From: Janthinobacterium lividum PAMC 25724
GTDB taxonomy: Bacteria > Pseudomonadota > Gammaproteobacteria > Burkholderiales > Burkholderiaceae_D
DNA length: 64,000 nt
NCBI GenBank assembly: GCA_000242815.2
Contig: AHHB01000007.1
Span: forward strand, 1-64,000
Reading direction: 5' to 3'
Part shown: positions 39,683 to 48,668 of the stretch, in pieces
Numbering within the stretch: the stretch's first letter is position 1
How the letters are laid out: each line of letters starts with the position of its first letter
Translations under genes and position numbers: made by a program
Notes under the pieces: model-generated
Told to the model about the DNA's origin: nothing
The model's input: only the letters and a program-made list of their open reading frames with translations
The model's database searches: none

Positions 39683-39780
39683 GGGTCTGGTTTAGTATTT
39701 AAAACACTAATAAAATCATAGTTGTCCGCCGTGTGCATCTTGTGCGCGACGGCCGGCGAAATGAGGAAGGCAAGACACGA

Positions 39781-40500
39781 ATGGCAAACATACTCGTAGT
39801 GGATGATGAAATGGGTATCCGTGAGTTGCTCTCGGAAATATTGGGAGACGAAGGACATGCTATCCAGCTGGCCGAAAATGCGCAGCAGGCGCGTGAAGCG
39901 CGTGCCGCGGGCGCGCCGGATCTGGTACTGCTCGATATCTGGATGCCCGACACCGATGGCGTGACCCTGCTCAAGGAGTGGCAGCGCGATGGCTTGTTGA
40001 CCATGCCGGTGATCATGATGTCGGGCCACGCCACCATCGACACCGCAGTCGAGGCGACGCGCATCGGTGCCATGAACTTCCTGGAAAAACCGATTGCCCT
40101 GCAAAAACTGCTGAAAGCGGTCCAGCAAGGCTTGACGCGGGCACAGGAAACCGTGCGCGCGCCGAGTGTGGCGCCGCGTGCAGTCGCACCCGTGGTGGCC
40201 GAGGAAAGCAGCCATCCAGTGCCTAGCTTTGGCGGCAGCGCGCCGCAACAGCTGATGGTGCGTCCAGGCATCGCCGTAGCGGCGGTGGCCGAAGGCCATG
40301 GCTACAACCTGTCGTTCGATTTGCCGCTGCGCGAGGCGCGCGATGCGTTCGAGCGCATGTACTTTGAACACCATCTCGGGCGCGAAGGCGGCAGCATGAC
40401 CCGCGTGGCGGAAAAAACGGGCCTGGAACGCACCCATTTGTACCGCAAGCTGAAACAGCTAGGCGTCGAACCGGGCAAGCTGGCCAAGAAAAGCCTGTGA
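39781..40500 (+). CDS. NtrX-like response regulator lacking the AAA+ domain
   Basis: Partner regulator of the NtrY-type kinase, 239 aa. The receiver domain has Asp52 as phospho-acceptor (LLDIWMPDTDG), the acidic pair DDE near the start and Lys in LEKPI. A Pro/Ala-rich linker leads to a Fis-type HTH at the C-terminus (MTRVAEKTGLERTHLYRKLKQLG). Full NtrX is about 450 aa with a sigma-54-interacting ATPase between these parts, which is absent here. It should act as a conventional DNA-binding regulator. AGGAAGG lies about 12 nt before the ATG. Confidence 0.9.
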   Translation: MANILVVDDEMGIRELLSEILGDEGHAIQLAENAQQAREARAAGAPDLVLLDIWMPDTDGVTLLKEWQRDGLLTMPVIMMSGHATIDTAVEATRIGAMNFLEKPIALQKLLKAVQQGLTRAQETVRAPSVAPRAVAPVVAEESSHPVPSFGGSAPQQLMVRPGIAVAAVAEGHGYNLSFDLPLREARDAFERMYFEHHLGREGGSMTRVAEKTGLERTHLYRKLKQLGVEPGKLAKKSL

Positions 40501-40898
40501 CGACAGGCGTGCGGCGTCCAACGCCGCTGACCCTGGTCAGCGGCGGGAGCGCCGCCGCACGAGAGGCAGCCATCGCGCAAGCCTTGGCGCCGCATGAAGC
40601 AGCTGCCGTGATCCTCGAGGGATTGGCCGATGGCAACGCCATCCTGGCCGACCTGGCGGCGCAAGTCCCCCCTTCTTTAGCGTTTCCATTGCAATTGTTG
40701 CGCATCGCACCCGGCTGCCTATGCTGCAGCGGTAATCTCGTATTGCGTGTAACATTGAATCGTCTGCTGCGCCATCCACCGGCGCGCTTGTTCGTCAGCT
40801 TGGCCGACGCCTCGCACATCGAACAATTGCGCACCTGGCTTACGGCCAGCCCCTATGATGGCTTGCTGGCGCTGCAAGCCGACATAGCGGTTTCCTGA
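40497..40898 (+). CDS. CobW/GTPase-like fragment with degenerate P-loop
   Basis: A 133-aa protein starting at GTG 40497, overlapping the response regulator stop. Its layout mirrors the N-terminal half of CobW-type metallochaperone GTPases: a beta strand and loop at residues 11-24 (LTLVSGGSAAAREA) where GxxGxGKT is expected, then GCLCCSGNLVLRVTLNRLL at 73-91, matching the family GCxCC metal motif. The P-loop Lys is absent and the C-terminal domain is missing. A metal-binding role is possible, GTPase activity unlikely. Confidence 0.65.
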   Translation: MTTGVRRPTPLTLVSGGSAAAREAAIAQALAPHEAAAVILEGLADGNAILADLAAQVPPSLAFPLQLLRIAPGCLCCSGNLVLRVTLNRLLRHPPARLFVSLADASHIEQLRTWLTASPYDGLLALQADIAVS

Positions 40899-41063
40899 GC
40901 GCGACTGATTGACGATTTCAACATGGAATGATGGCAGTTGCATTTGCATCTCGTTACAACTGTGTAGCCCGTTGGATGGTGCGGCGCTTGAAATGGCGGC
41001 GTGTCAGCCCCACCTCTGTTCTGAAACCGCAGGAGCCTCTCCTGCCTGAGCGAAGGATGCAAA

Positions 41064-41321
41064 ATGAATCTGATCTATAACAGCGAGCAATATAGCGTGG
41101 TGGAATTTGGCGCCGACGTCGACCTGGAAGCGCTGCGTTTTGGCGGCTATGAAATCGTCGACAAGGGTGGCAAGCGCGAAACCTTTATCGCCGGCGTCCT
41201 GGCCCAGCATTTCCGCCGCGACGTCACCGAATTGATCGCCAGCGAACCCAGCATGGAAGAAATCGATGAATTTTTGGGCAGCTACGATTCCCTCATGAGC
41301 CAGCCAGTGCTGTTGCACTAG
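41064..41321 (+). CDS. DUF3567 family protein
   Basis: An 85-aa acidic cytoplasmic protein of unknown function, typical of Burkholderiales. YNSEQYSVVEFG, FGGYEIVDKGGKRETFI and the acidic C-terminal helix EEIDEFLGSYD are the recognisable parts. It appears to be monocistronic, with a 165-bp non-coding stretch upstream. Confidence 0.85.
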   Translation: MNLIYNSEQYSVVEFGADVDLEALRFGGYEIVDKGGKRETFIAGVLAQHFRRDVTELIASEPSMEEIDEFLGSYDSLMSQPVLLH

Positions 41322-41398
41322 TCGCATGGCTATCACCACCATACCAATCCGCCGGGCGGCATGGTATGGTGGCCCGGTTATCCTGCTGCAAACAGACC

Positions 41399-42178
41399 AT
41401 GTGCCAACTTCTTGGAATGAATTGCAATGTTCCTACGGACATTGTATTTAGTTTTACCGGCTTCGCCATGCGCGGCGGCCAGACCGATACCCACCACGAC
41501 GGCTGGGGCATCGCCTTTTTCGAGGGCGCCGGCGTGCGCCATTTCGTCGACCACCAGGCGGCGATCGCCTCGCCCGTGGCCGAACTGATCAAACGCTATC
41601 CCATCAAGTCGCGCAATGTCATCGCGCATATCCGCAAGGCCACGCAAGGCCGGGTAGCGCTGGAAAACTGCCACCCCTTCGTGCGCGAACTGTGGGGCCG
41701 CTACTGGGTGTTTGCGCATAATGGCGATTTGAAAGAATTCTTTCCCGTGCTGACGGGTAGTTACCGTCCCGTCGGTTGCACCGACAGCGAGCTCGCTTTC
41801 TGCTACCTGCTGCAGGAGCTGCACGCGCGCTTTGGCGATGCCCCGCCGGCGTTGCCGCAACTGCACGCTGCCTTGGCGCAGTTGTTGCCCAGCATCGCCG
41901 CCCACGGCACCTTCAACATGATGTTGTCGAGCGGCGAGGCGCTGTTTGCCCATTGCTCGACCAGTCTGCATTATTTGGTGCGACAACATCCGTTTCCAAC
42001 TGCTAAACTCTCTGACGACGACCTGAGCGTGGACTTTTCCCAGGTGACGACGCCGCAGGACCGCGTGGCCTTGATCGCTACTCAGCCGCTGACGACAAAT
42101 GAGCAATGGACGGCGTTTGCGCCGGGCGAATTGAAATTATTTGTCGACGCAATAGTGCAAGAGATGCCAGTGGCCTGA
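41399..42178 (+). CDS. Class II glutamine amidotransferase, YafJ-like
   Basis: A 259-aa Ntn-hydrolase-fold protein. The start must be the ATG at 41399, because removal of Met exposes Cys2 as the nucleophile (MCQLLGMN); an in-frame start at 41366 would destroy this. Supporting motifs are HHDGWGIAFFEG, AHIRKAT, NCHPFVRELWGRYWVFAHNG and a later TDSELAF. Only the glutaminase domain is present, as in YafJ/EgtC-type proteins, and the acceptor substrate is unknown. Confidence 0.9.
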   Translation: MCQLLGMNCNVPTDIVFSFTGFAMRGGQTDTHHDGWGIAFFEGAGVRHFVDHQAAIASPVAELIKRYPIKSRNVIAHIRKATQGRVALENCHPFVRELWGRYWVFAHNGDLKEFFPVLTGSYRPVGCTDSELAFCYLLQELHARFGDAPPALPQLHAALAQLLPSIAAHGTFNMMLSSGEALFAHCSTSLHYLVRQHPFPTAKLSDDDLSVDFSQVTTPQDRVALIATQPLTTNEQWTAFAPGELKLFVDAIVQEMPVA

Positions 42179-42266
42179 TTTGGCCTAATTTGTTGACGAC
42201 AATACGCTTGATTACTGCCAAAATACTCACAGTGCGGGCAAAAATTCAGCTAAAGTATTGTCAATA

Positions 42267-43616
42267 GTGAACCTTGATGCGGGCGCCGCGCTGCCGGTGT
42301 CACTCGACCTGATTGATGAAGACTTAATGATCGATATTTCCAGCAACGACATCACCCCGAAACCCTTGCGCGTGCGCGAGTTTTATCTGGGGCGACAACC
42401 TATCCTTGACCGCAATCAAGCCCTGTTTGGCTATGAGTTGCTATTCCGCAATGCTCCGGTAGGCCCCGCCAATATTTCCAGCGACCTGTCCGCCACGGCA
42501 TCCGTGATCGCCCATGCCTCCCAACTGGGAATGGAACGGGTCATCGGCGATGCGCTCGGTTTCGTCAACGTCGATGCCGACGTGATCATGAGCGACATTT
42601 TCGTGTTTTTGCCGCGCGAAAAAGTGGTGCTTGAAATCGTCGAATCGATGCTCGTCACGCCGGAGGTGCGCGCGCGCATCAGCGAACTGGTCGGGCATGG
42701 CTTCGCCTTCGCGCTGGAAAACGTGGTGTCGGATACGTCGCAAGTGCAGCAGTTGTTGCCACTGGTGCAATATGTAAAGATGGACATGAGCACGGTCGAC
42801 CCGCAAGTGCTGGCAGCGCTGGCACCCCGTTTCAAGCAGGAACAAAAGAAACTGGTGGCGGAAAAGGTCGAGACACGCGAAGAATTCAAATTGGCGCTGG
42901 ACCTGGGCTTCGATTATTTCCAAGGCTATTATTTCGCCAAGCCCGCCATCATGACGGGCAAGAAACTGTCGCCTTCGCAACTGGCGGTCATGGAGCTGAT
43001 GACCTTGGTCACGTCCGATGCCGGCAATATGGATATCGAGCGCGCCATCAAACGCGACGTGTCGCTGGCCCTGAATCTGCTGCGTCTGGTGAATACGCCT
43101 GCCGTGGGCGCGCGTCAGCGCATCGATTCGCTGAGTCAGGCCGTGACCGTATTGGGCCGTCGCCAATTGCAACGCTGGCTGCAAATCATGCTCTACGCCG
43201 AGCCAAGCAAGCGCGGCCACAGCATGACGCCGCTGCTGATGCTGGCCACCACGCGCGGCCGCTTGCTTGAACTGCTCGCGCATAAACTGCGCCCTAACAA
43301 TGCCCATCTGGCCGATATCGCCTTTACGGTCGGCATCATGTCCCTGATGGATACCCTGTTCGGCGTGCCGATGTCGGAAATCCTCACGCAGATCGAAGTC
43401 ACCGATGAAGTGGCCGCCGCACTGCTGTCGCGCGAAGGCTTCTACGGCGACTTGCTGCGCCTGGCCGAATGCATCGAGCGCATCGAAGACATGGAAGGCG
43501 AGATCGTGCCAACCTTGCGCGACTTGGCCATGTCGCCGGACGACCTGGTGGAGCTGGAAATGCCGCCTATGAATGGAGCGACAACGTTGTCAGGTATGCG
43601 CTGTAGGTCGGATTAG
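42267..43616 (+). CDS. EAL-HDOD signalling protein (YuxH type), degenerate EAL
   Basis: A 449-aa protein with an N-terminal EAL-like domain (about residues 35-235) and a C-terminal HDOD domain (about 235-420). In the EAL domain, the signature reads YELLFR, the DDFG motif is replaced by ALENVVSD, and only late features such as AEKVE and FQGYYFAKP remain, so phosphodiesterase activity is doubtful. Such proteins usually act as adaptors in motility or twitching control. The start is uncertain: GTG 42267, or TTG at 42258. The last residues and stop lie within a REP-like repeat. Confidence 0.85.
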   Translation: MNLDAGAALPVSLDLIDEDLMIDISSNDITPKPLRVREFYLGRQPILDRNQALFGYELLFRNAPVGPANISSDLSATASVIAHASQLGMERVIGDALGFVNVDADVIMSDIFVFLPREKVVLEIVESMLVTPEVRARISELVGHGFAFALENVVSDTSQVQQLLPLVQYVKMDMSTVDPQVLAALAPRFKQEQKKLVAEKVETREEFKLALDLGFDYFQGYYFAKPAIMTGKKLSPSQLAVMELMTLVTSDAGNMDIERAIKRDVSLALNLLRLVNTPAVGARQRIDSLSQAVTVLGRRQLQRWLQIMLYAEPSKRGHSMTPLLMLATTRGRLLELLAHKLRPNNAHLADIAFTVGIMSLMDTLFGVPMSEILTQIEVTDEVAAALLSREGFYGDLLRLAECIERIEDMEGEIVPTLRDLAMSPDDLVELEMPPMNGATTLSGMRCRSD

Positions 43617-43655
43617 GTGGGGCCGCCGAGGCCCAAAGGGCCGTAATCCGACAAC
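43603..43655. repeat. REP-like palindromic repeat (GTCGGATTA / TAATCCGAC)
   Basis: Arms GTCGGATTA (43607-43615) and TAATCCGAC (43644-43652) flank an inner GGCCC-AAA-GGGCC hairpin (43630-43642). Repeats with the core TAGGTCGGATTA are widely scattered in proteobacterial genomes. The left arm supplies the last residues and the TAG stop of the EAL-HDOD gene. Confidence 0.8.
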
Positions 43656-43673
43656 ATTGTTGGCGCGTTCTTC

Positions 43674-43711
43674 AAAAGCCCTGCACGGCGATGCCGTGAC
43701 AGGGCTTTTTT
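43674..43711. terminator. Bidirectional terminator between EAL-HDOD and SPW genes
   Basis: A long stem (AAAAGCCCTG...CAGGGCTTTT, with inner CACGGC/GCCGTG) flanked by an A-run on one side and a T-run on the other. It serves both convergent genes. Confidence 0.9.
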
Positions 43712-43717
43712 GCGCCG

Positions 43718-44089
43718 CTACGCTGCCGCACCGGGCCAGTGCTTGTGCAGCTCGGGGTCGGTGCGCAGTTCCCACAGGGCCAGCACGACGACGGCAATGC
43801 CGACGAGCAACTCGTTCCACAGGACGACGCGCTGTTCGGCCAGCCGCAAGATCCACGGCGATGCGGCGACCCAGACGCCCACCAGCAGGTTGACGACGAC
43901 GGCCCAGAAATACGTCTTGTACAGGTCGAAGGCGGCCAGCACGGCGATCACCAGGCCCGAAACCAAGGCATTGAGCATCTGCGGCGAGCCTTCGGGATAG
44001 GAAAAAGCCCAGGGCGAGACGAGCAGCCACAGGCCCAGCAACAGGATCAATTGATCTTGCCAGCGTTTCAGTTTGAAATTGCTTGCCAT
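43718..44089 (-). CDS. SPW-repeat membrane protein
   Basis: A 123-aa protein with four hydrophobic helices and two SPW repeats (LLVSPWAFSY and VAASPWILRL). GGGAGG just upstream on the minus strand fixes the start at 44089 (MASNFKLKRWQD). Function unknown; the family is membrane-embedded. It lies 123 bp downstream of metH on the same strand. Confidence 0.85.
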   Translation of the reverse strand: MASNFKLKRWQDQLILLLGLWLLVSPWAFSYPEGSPQMLNALVSGLVIAVLAAFDLYKTYFWAVVVNLLVGVWVAASPWILRLAEQRVVLWNELLVGIAVVVLALWELRTDPELHKHWPGAAA

Positions 44090-44212
44090 ATTACCTCCCT
44101 TGGTTGACCCTGAGCAGTCAGGAAACGGGCCGGAGCGGGCATGCAGCATGCCGACCGGCATACTGCGTTAGTGCGCTGCGGCGCGCGATAAGTTCCGCGC
44201 GCCTTGTACATA

Positions 44213-47200
44213 TCATGACAGATTCGGTGCCAGCCAGCGTTCCACGTCCTCTATCTTGGCACCGCGGCGCTTGGCCATGTCTTCTACTTGGTCCATGCCG
44301 ATCTTGCCGACCACGAAGTATTTCGACTCCGGGTGGGCGAAATAGAAGCCGGAGACGGCCGCGCCCGGGAACATGGCATATGATTCTGTCAACATCATGC
44401 CGATTTCCTCTGCCTGCATGACGTCGAACATCTGTTTCTTGACGGTATGCTCGGGGCAGGCGGGGTAGCCGGGCGCGGGGCGGATGCCGACATAGTGTTC
44501 GCCGATCATGTCGTCGTTGCTCAGCTGCTCGTCCGGCACATAGCCCCATAAATCCTTGCGCACGCGCTCATGCAGGTACTCGGCAAACGCTTCGGCCAGG
44601 CGGTCTGCCAGAGACTTGAGCATGATGGACGAGTAATCGTCATGCGCATCCTCGAAGCGTTTCTCGTATTTCTCGATGCCCAGCCCGGACGTGACGGCAA
44701 ACATGCCGAGGTAATCCTTCACGCCCGAGGCCTTCGGCGCGATGAAGTCGGCCAGGCACTGGTTCGGGCGCTGCACGCCATCGACCACGGGCTTGACGCC
44801 CTGCTGGCGCATGCCGTAATACGTAAACGCCACGGTACTGCGCGTATCGTCGGTATATATCTCGATGTCGTCGTCATTGACGCTGTTCGCTGGCAGCAAG
44901 GACACCACGCCATTGGCCGTCAGCCAGCGCCCATCGATGAGTTTTTTCAGCAAGGCCTGGCCTTCTGCGTACACCTTGGTGGCCGCGTCACCGACTACTT
45001 CATCGGTCAAGATGGCCGGGAAGGGGCCGGCCAGGTCCCAGGTCTGGAAGAACGGACCCCAGTCGATATAGTCGGCCAGGGCGGCCAGGTCGACATTTTT
45101 AAAGACGCGGCGGCCGATGAACTTCGGTTTCACCGGCGTGCACGGGCCGTCGAAGGGCACGAGCATCTTGTTGGCACGCGCCTGCGCCAAAGGCAGGGTG
45201 GGCAGCGCCTTCTTGTTGGCGTGCTGCTCGCGGATGCGCGCGTAATCGAGTTCGATGTCTTGCACGTATTTGTCGCGCTGTTCCGGCGTCAGCAGGGATT
45301 GCGCCACCGAAACGGAACGCGAAGCGTCCGGTACGTAAATCACGGGGCCATCGTAATTGTGCGCAATTTTCACCGCCGTGTGGGCGCGACTGGTGGTGGC
45401 ACCGCCGATCAAGAGGGGAATCTTGAGCATGCGGAAATGATCGTCGCGCTGCATTTCCTTGGCGACATACGCCATTTCTTCCAGTGACGGCGTGATCAAG
45501 CCCGACAGTCCGATGATATCGGCGTTTTCCACTTTGGCACGCGCCAGGATTTCCGAGCACGGCACCATCACGCCCATGTTCACCACTTCGAAGTTGTTGC
45601 ACTGAAGAACGACGGTGACGATATTCTTGCCGATGTCATGCACGTCGCCTTTGACGGTCGCCATGATGATCTTGCCCTTGGGCTTGGCGACGATGCCCGT
45701 GCGCTTTTCTTCCAGCAGTTTTTCTTCCTCGATGTACGGAATCAGATGGGCCACCGCTTGCTTCATGACGCGCGCCGATTTCACCACTTGCGGCAGGAAC
45801 ATTTTTCCCTGGCCAAACAGGTCGCCAACCACATCCATGCCCGCCATCAAGGGGCCCTCGATCACGTGGATCGGGCGTCCGCCATTGTGTAGCAGTTCCA
45901 GGCGTGCTTCTTCCGTATCTTCGACGATGAATTGCGTGATGCCGTGCACCAGCGCGTGCGACAGGCGCGCCTGCACCGTGCCTTCGCGCCAGGCCAGGGT
46001 TTGTGCCTCGGCCTTGCCGCCCGCCTTCAGTGTGCCGGCAAACTCGATCATGCGTTCGGTCGAGTCTTCGCGCCGGTTCAGCACCACGTCTTCCACGCGC
46101 TCGCGCAATTCCGGGTCCAGGTTGTCGTACACGCCCACCATGCCGGCGTTGACGATACCCATCGTCATGCCGGCCTTGATGGCGTGGTACAGGAAGACGG
46201 TATGGATGGCTTCGCGGGCTGGATCATTGCCGCGGAAACTGAACGACACGTTCGACACGCCGCCCGAAATTTTCGCGTGCGGCAAGTTTTCCTTGATCCA
46301 GCGGGTGGCGTTGATGAAGTCGACGGCGTAATTGTTGTGCTCTTCGATGCCGGTGGCGACGGCAAAAATATTCGGATCAAAAATGATGTCTTCCGGTGGG
46401 AAGTCGAGCGCATCGATCAATAAGTGATAGGCGCGCGCGCAAATTTCAATCTTGCGCTCGAAGGTGTCGGCTTGCCCCTTTTCATCGAAGGCCATGACGA
46501 TCACGGCGGCGCCGTAGCGGCGGCACAGTTTCGCCTGGCGCAGGAATTCTTCCTCGCCTTCCTTCATCGAGATGGAATTGACGATGGCCTTGCCCTGCAC
46601 GCATTTCAAGCCAGCTTCGATGACCGACCATTTCGACGAGTCGACCATGATAGGTACGCGCGAAATATCGGGTTCCGAGGCGATCAGGTTCAAAAAGCGC
46701 GTCATGGCCGCCAGCGAGTCGAGCATCGCCTCGTCCATGTTGATATCGATCACTTGCGCGCCATTTTCCACTTGCTGACGCGCCACGGACAAGGCTTCGT
46801 CGTATTGCTCGTTGAGAATCATGCGCGCGAAGGCCTTTGAGCCCGTGACGTTGGTGCGCTCGCCCACATTGACGAACAGTGATTCCTCGTTGACGACGAA
46901 CGGTTCCAGACCGGCCAGGCGCAAGTCGTGCGATGGCGCCGGCACGCTGCGCGGTGTGTTTTTCGACAGCAACTCGCCGATGGCAGCGATGTGTTCAGGC
47001 GTGGTGCCGCAGCAGCCGCCGGCCATGTTCAAGAAGCCCGCATCGGCGAATTCGCGCAGCAGGGCGGACGTGTCGGCTGGCAACTCGTCGAAACCCGTGT
47101 CGCTCATGGGATTGGGCAAGCCCGCGTTCGGGTAGATACACACGAAGGTGTCGGCGATCTTGGCCAGCTCTTGCGCGTACGGACGCATCAGGGCGGCGCC

Positions 47201-48007
47201 CAGCGCGCAGTTCAGGCCGATGGTCAGCGGTTTCGCGTGACGCACGGAATTCCAGAAGGCCGGCACGGTCTGGCCTGACAGGATGCGCCCCGAGGCGTCC
47301 GTGACGGTGCCCGAAATCATCAGCGGCAGGCGTGCGACGGTTGGATTTTGCTCGTAGAACAGGTCGATGGCGAACAGCGCCGCCTTGCAGTTCAAGGTAT
47401 CGAAAACGGTTTCCACCAGCAGCACGTCGGCGCCGCCTTCCACCAGGCCCTGCGTCTGCTGCAGGTAGGCCGCCACCAGTTGGTCGAAAGTGACGTTGCG
47501 CGCGGCAGGGTCGTTCACGTCGGGCGAGATCGATGCCGTCTTCGGCGTGGGCCCCAAGGCGCCGGCAACGAAGCGCGGTTTGTCGGGGGTGGAATATTTA
47601 TCGCAGGCGGCGCGTGCCAGCTTGGCTGCCTGAACGTTCATTTCATAGGCCAGGTGGGCCATGTGGTAATCGTCTTGCGCGATCGTCGTGGCGCCGAAAG
47701 TATTCGTTTCGATCAGGTCGGCGCCGGCGGCCAGATAGCGCTCGTGGATTTCCTGGATGATGTGCGGCTGCGTCAGGGTCAGCAGCTCATTGTTGCCCTT
47801 GACGAACAGTTCACGCGCACCACTGTCGGCTGGCGCGGCGAAATCGATGAAGCGGCCAGCGGGGCCGCCACGGTATGCTTGTTCGTCGAGCTTGTATTGC
47901 TGGATGATCGTGCCCATGGCGCCGTCGAGAATCATGATCCGTCGCGCAAGAATGGCGCGCAAGGTGGCTTCGGTCGGGGACATGGCGGGGATCACGGTAT
48001 CGTTCAT
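44213..48007 (-). CDS. metH: Cobalamin-dependent methionine synthase
   Basis: Transfers methyl from methyltetrahydrofolate to homocysteine through B12; 1264 aa, full length and unsplit. Four modules are visible in order: homocysteine domain with Zn cysteines (GLNCALG... and [13 protein letters not shown]), pterin domain ([14 protein letters not shown]), cap and B12 domain with the cobalt-ligand motif [10 protein letters not shown], and the AdoMet reactivation domain ending with [13 protein letters not shown]. Start [10 protein letters not shown]. The leader contains stem-loops and a TATAAT at the far end. Confidence 0.97.
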   Translation of the reverse strand: MNDTVIPAMSPTEATLRAILARRIMILDGAMGTIIQQYKLDEQAYRGGPAGRFIDFAAPADSGARELFVKGNNELLTLTQPHIIQEIHERYLAAGADLIETNTFGATTIAQDDYHMAHLAYEMNVQAAKLARAACDKYSTPDKPRFVAGALGPTPKTASISPDVNDPAARNVTFDQLVAAYLQQTQGLVEGGADVLLVETVFDTLNCKAALFAIDLFYEQNPTVARLPLMISGTVTDASGRILSGQTVPAFWNSVRHAKPLTIGLNCALGAALMRPYAQELAKIADTFVCIYPNAGLPNPMSDTGFDELPADTSALLREFADAGFLNMAGGCCGTTPEHIAAIGELLSKNTPRSVPAPSHDLRLAGLEPFVVNEESLFVNVGERTNVTGSKAFARMILNEQYDEALSVARQQVENGAQVIDINMDEAMLDSLAAMTRFLNLIASEPDISRVPIMVDSSKWSVIEAGLKCVQGKAIVNSISMKEGEEEFLRQAKLCRRYGAAVIVMAFDEKGQADTFERKIEICARAYHLLIDALDFPPEDIIFDPNIFAVATGIEEHNNYAVDFINATRWIKENLPHAKISGGVSNVSFSFRGNDPAREAIHTVFLYHAIKAGMTMGIVNAGMVGVYDNLDPELRERVEDVVLNRREDSTERMIEFAGTLKAGGKAEAQTLAWREGTVQARLSHALVHGITQFIVEDTEEARLELLHNGGRPIHVIEGPLMAGMDVVGDLFGQGKMFLPQVVKSARVMKQAVAHLIPYIEEEKLLEEKRTGIVAKPKGKIIMATVKGDVHDIGKNIVTVVLQCNNFEVVNMGVMVPCSEILARAKVENADIIGLSGLITPSLEEMAYVAKEMQRDDHFRMLKIPLLIGGATTSRAHTAVKIAHNYDGPVIYVPDASRSVSVAQSLLTPEQRDKYVQDIELDYARIREQHANKKALPTLPLAQARANKMLVPFDGPCTPVKPKFIGRRVFKNVDLAALADYIDWGPFFQTWDLAGPFPAILTDEVVGDAATKVYAEGQALLKKLIDGRWLTANGVVSLLPANSVNDDDIEIYTDDTRSTVAFTYYGMRQQGVKPVVDGVQRPNQCLADFIAPKASGVKDYLGMFAVTSGLGIEKYEKRFEDAHDDYSSIMLKSLADRLAEAFAEYLHERVRKDLWGYVPDEQLSNDDMIGEHYVGIRPAPGYPACPEHTVKKQMFDVMQAEEIGMMLTESYAMFPGAAVSGFYFAHPESKYFVVGKIGMDQVEDMAKRRGAKIEDVERWLAPNLS

Positions 48008-48159
48008 TTCATGCTTTCAATAGGCAAACGGGCGGTGGCGCGGCGACAAGACAGTGACGAGGCGGTTGCGGGTCAGCCTGATCGGCTGACGCAGATTGCC
48101 TGCCGGGTAGGGCGGGCAGGAGGTGGCAATCGCCGGATCTCACCGGGTCTAAAATTATA
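48008..48159 (-). promoter_or_regulatory. metH promoter and structured leader
   Basis: A minus-strand TATAAT at 48154-48159 without a good -35. The ~140-nt leader can form the perfect stem GTCAGCC/GGCTGAC (48072-48078 and 48084-48090). It can also form two partly exclusive stems: ATTGCC/GGCAAT (48095-48100 and 48125-48130) and CCTGCC/GGCAGG (48099-48104 and 48115-48120). No SAH or cobalamin riboswitch consensus is evident by eye. Confidence 0.4.
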
Positions 48160-48668
48160 CGGCATCAGGCTGCTTTAGTTTTCAGCAAAAGCGCTCGCAG
48201 CTCAGTTCGCCGTGGTTCGCGCAACACAACGGCGCCATGGCCAGTGCCGTGGCGGCAAGCGGGCGTCCCCGCTGACAATGACATGCCTGAAAATCCAGGC
48301 AAAAACCTTAATTTTTCCACCAGGGTTATCAGGAAAATATCTTGTCCGGGCGGTGCAGAAATGCTTCCATTGCGCGTGCCGTCTCTGCCTATTTTTAATG
48401 AATTGAATGGCAATCGCGATAAAGGAAAATAAGTTTCAATGAATCTAATACAGAGTGAATGAAATGATTCTCTGAATGTAATTTGCCAAGCAGATTTTTA
48501 GTTATTATCGAAACCGATTAAATTAAAAGTATCAATAGTTGCCTTATGGAATCGAATTGGCTGATAATAGACATTCCTGGAAATTAAATTCTCACTAAAA
48601 ATCACCAATATGTTACATTTTACTTTTGCGCTTCCCTGTATTGCGCAGCATCAATATGGATCCCAGCC
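48160..48668 (+). other. Non-coding spacer, AT-rich in its right half
   Basis: About 500 bp between metH and the protease gene. The left part is GC-rich. From about 48380 to 48640 the sequence is markedly AT-richer than the surrounding genome. No ORF of note, tRNA or attachment site is seen. It may be a promoter/regulatory region of the protease or a trace of horizontal transfer. Confidence 0.5.

Noticed and set aside
48008..48159. Cobalamin or SAH riboswitch upstream of metH
   Set aside because: A CCCGCAAC and a TCACTG occur, but the spacing and companion boxes of the cobalamin riboswitch are missing, and the SAH consensus around GAGGAGCGCTGCAA is absent. Only a generic structured leader is claimed.
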